DNA from: Stenotrophomonas maltophilia
GTDB lineage: Bacteria; Pseudomonadota; Gammaproteobacteria; Xanthomonadales; Xanthomonadaceae
DNA: 64,000 bases
NCBI GenBank assembly: GCA_002364755.1
Contig: DEZI01000005.1
Span: forward strand, 346,723-410,722
Direction of reading: 5' to 3'
The position numbers and the translations under genes were made by a program. Of this stretch, positions 63,965-64,000 are shown piece by piece. The notes under the pieces were generated by a model. It saw only the letters and a list, made by a program, of their open reading frames with translations, was not told the DNA's origin and ran no database searches. Every line of letters begins with the position of its first letter. Position 1 is the first letter of the stretch.

Positions 63965-64000
63965 TGGCCACCAGCCAGCTGTCGAAGGCGGGGCACTGTG

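Overview
The window looks like a piece of chromosome from Stenotrophomonas, most likely the S. maltophilia complex, family Xanthomonadaceae. This rests on several signs: high GC with GC-rich third positions, many GTAG-type palindromic repeats between genes, an X-T4SS (bacteria-killing type IV secretion) locus whose effectors end in XVIPCD-type tails, and a LexA-like site of the Xanthomonadaceae type (TTAG-N6-TACT) before an imuA-imuB-dnaE2 cassette. The taxonomic call comes from recognising families and repeats, not from a database search.

Region 1 (1-12.6 kb) is accessory and is the most biologically distinctive part. It holds the distal end of an X-T4SS operon (end of virB1, then virB2, virB3, virB4, a virB5-like gene and virB6). 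Next come a DUF4189 secreted-protein gene, an intact IS3-family element, a second DUF4189 copy and a decayed third copy. Two effector/immunity modules follow. One is a GH19 lysozyme-like effector preceded by an XAC2610-like immunity gene. The other is a convergent class 3 lipase effector preceded by a lipoprotein immunity gene. Both effectors end in the VirD4-recruitment domain with a Gln-rich tail.

Region 2 (12.8-29.4 kb) is mostly core genome: GNAT acetyltransferases, tadA, orn, an EcsC-like gene, an old yellow enzyme, an MscS channel, the divergent ppsA/ppsR pair, a DUF1249 plus NUDIX pair, a methyltransferase, pssA, and class III PHA synthase phaE-phaC. It ends in a repeat-rich gap of about 770 bp with two large palindromic elements. 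A cluster of three DnaA-box-like 9-mers lies upstream of pssA.

Region 3 (29.5-44.5 kb) carries tex, a multi-PAS diguanylate cyclase with an intact inhibitory site, a double-lesion DUF5694 pseudogene, and a soluble two-PAS chemoreceptor behind a sigma-28-like promoter. It also has tRNA-Leu(CAA), a single-domain response regulator, a long SRAP-family gene, three tRNA-Ala(GGC)/tRNA-Glu(UUC) pairs, and a copper P-type ATPase operon headed by a CueR-like regulator.

Region 4 (44.5-64 kb) has an AraC regulator, a TlpA-like/DsbG thiol-redox pair, and a porin, arginine-type antiporter and decarboxylase series behind an ideal FNR/Anr site. Next is a PLP-themed divergent locus (yggS with a glutamine amidotransferase on one side, a MocR regulator on the other, and 13-bp direct repeats between them). 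It ends with the imuA-imuB-dnaE2 mutagenesis cassette, a sterol-desaturase-like hydroxylase and another AraC regulator.

No CRISPR array, prophage, rRNA operon or replication origin gene was seen. The nearest thing to new biology is the effector and DUF4189 part of the T4SS island, described in the findings.
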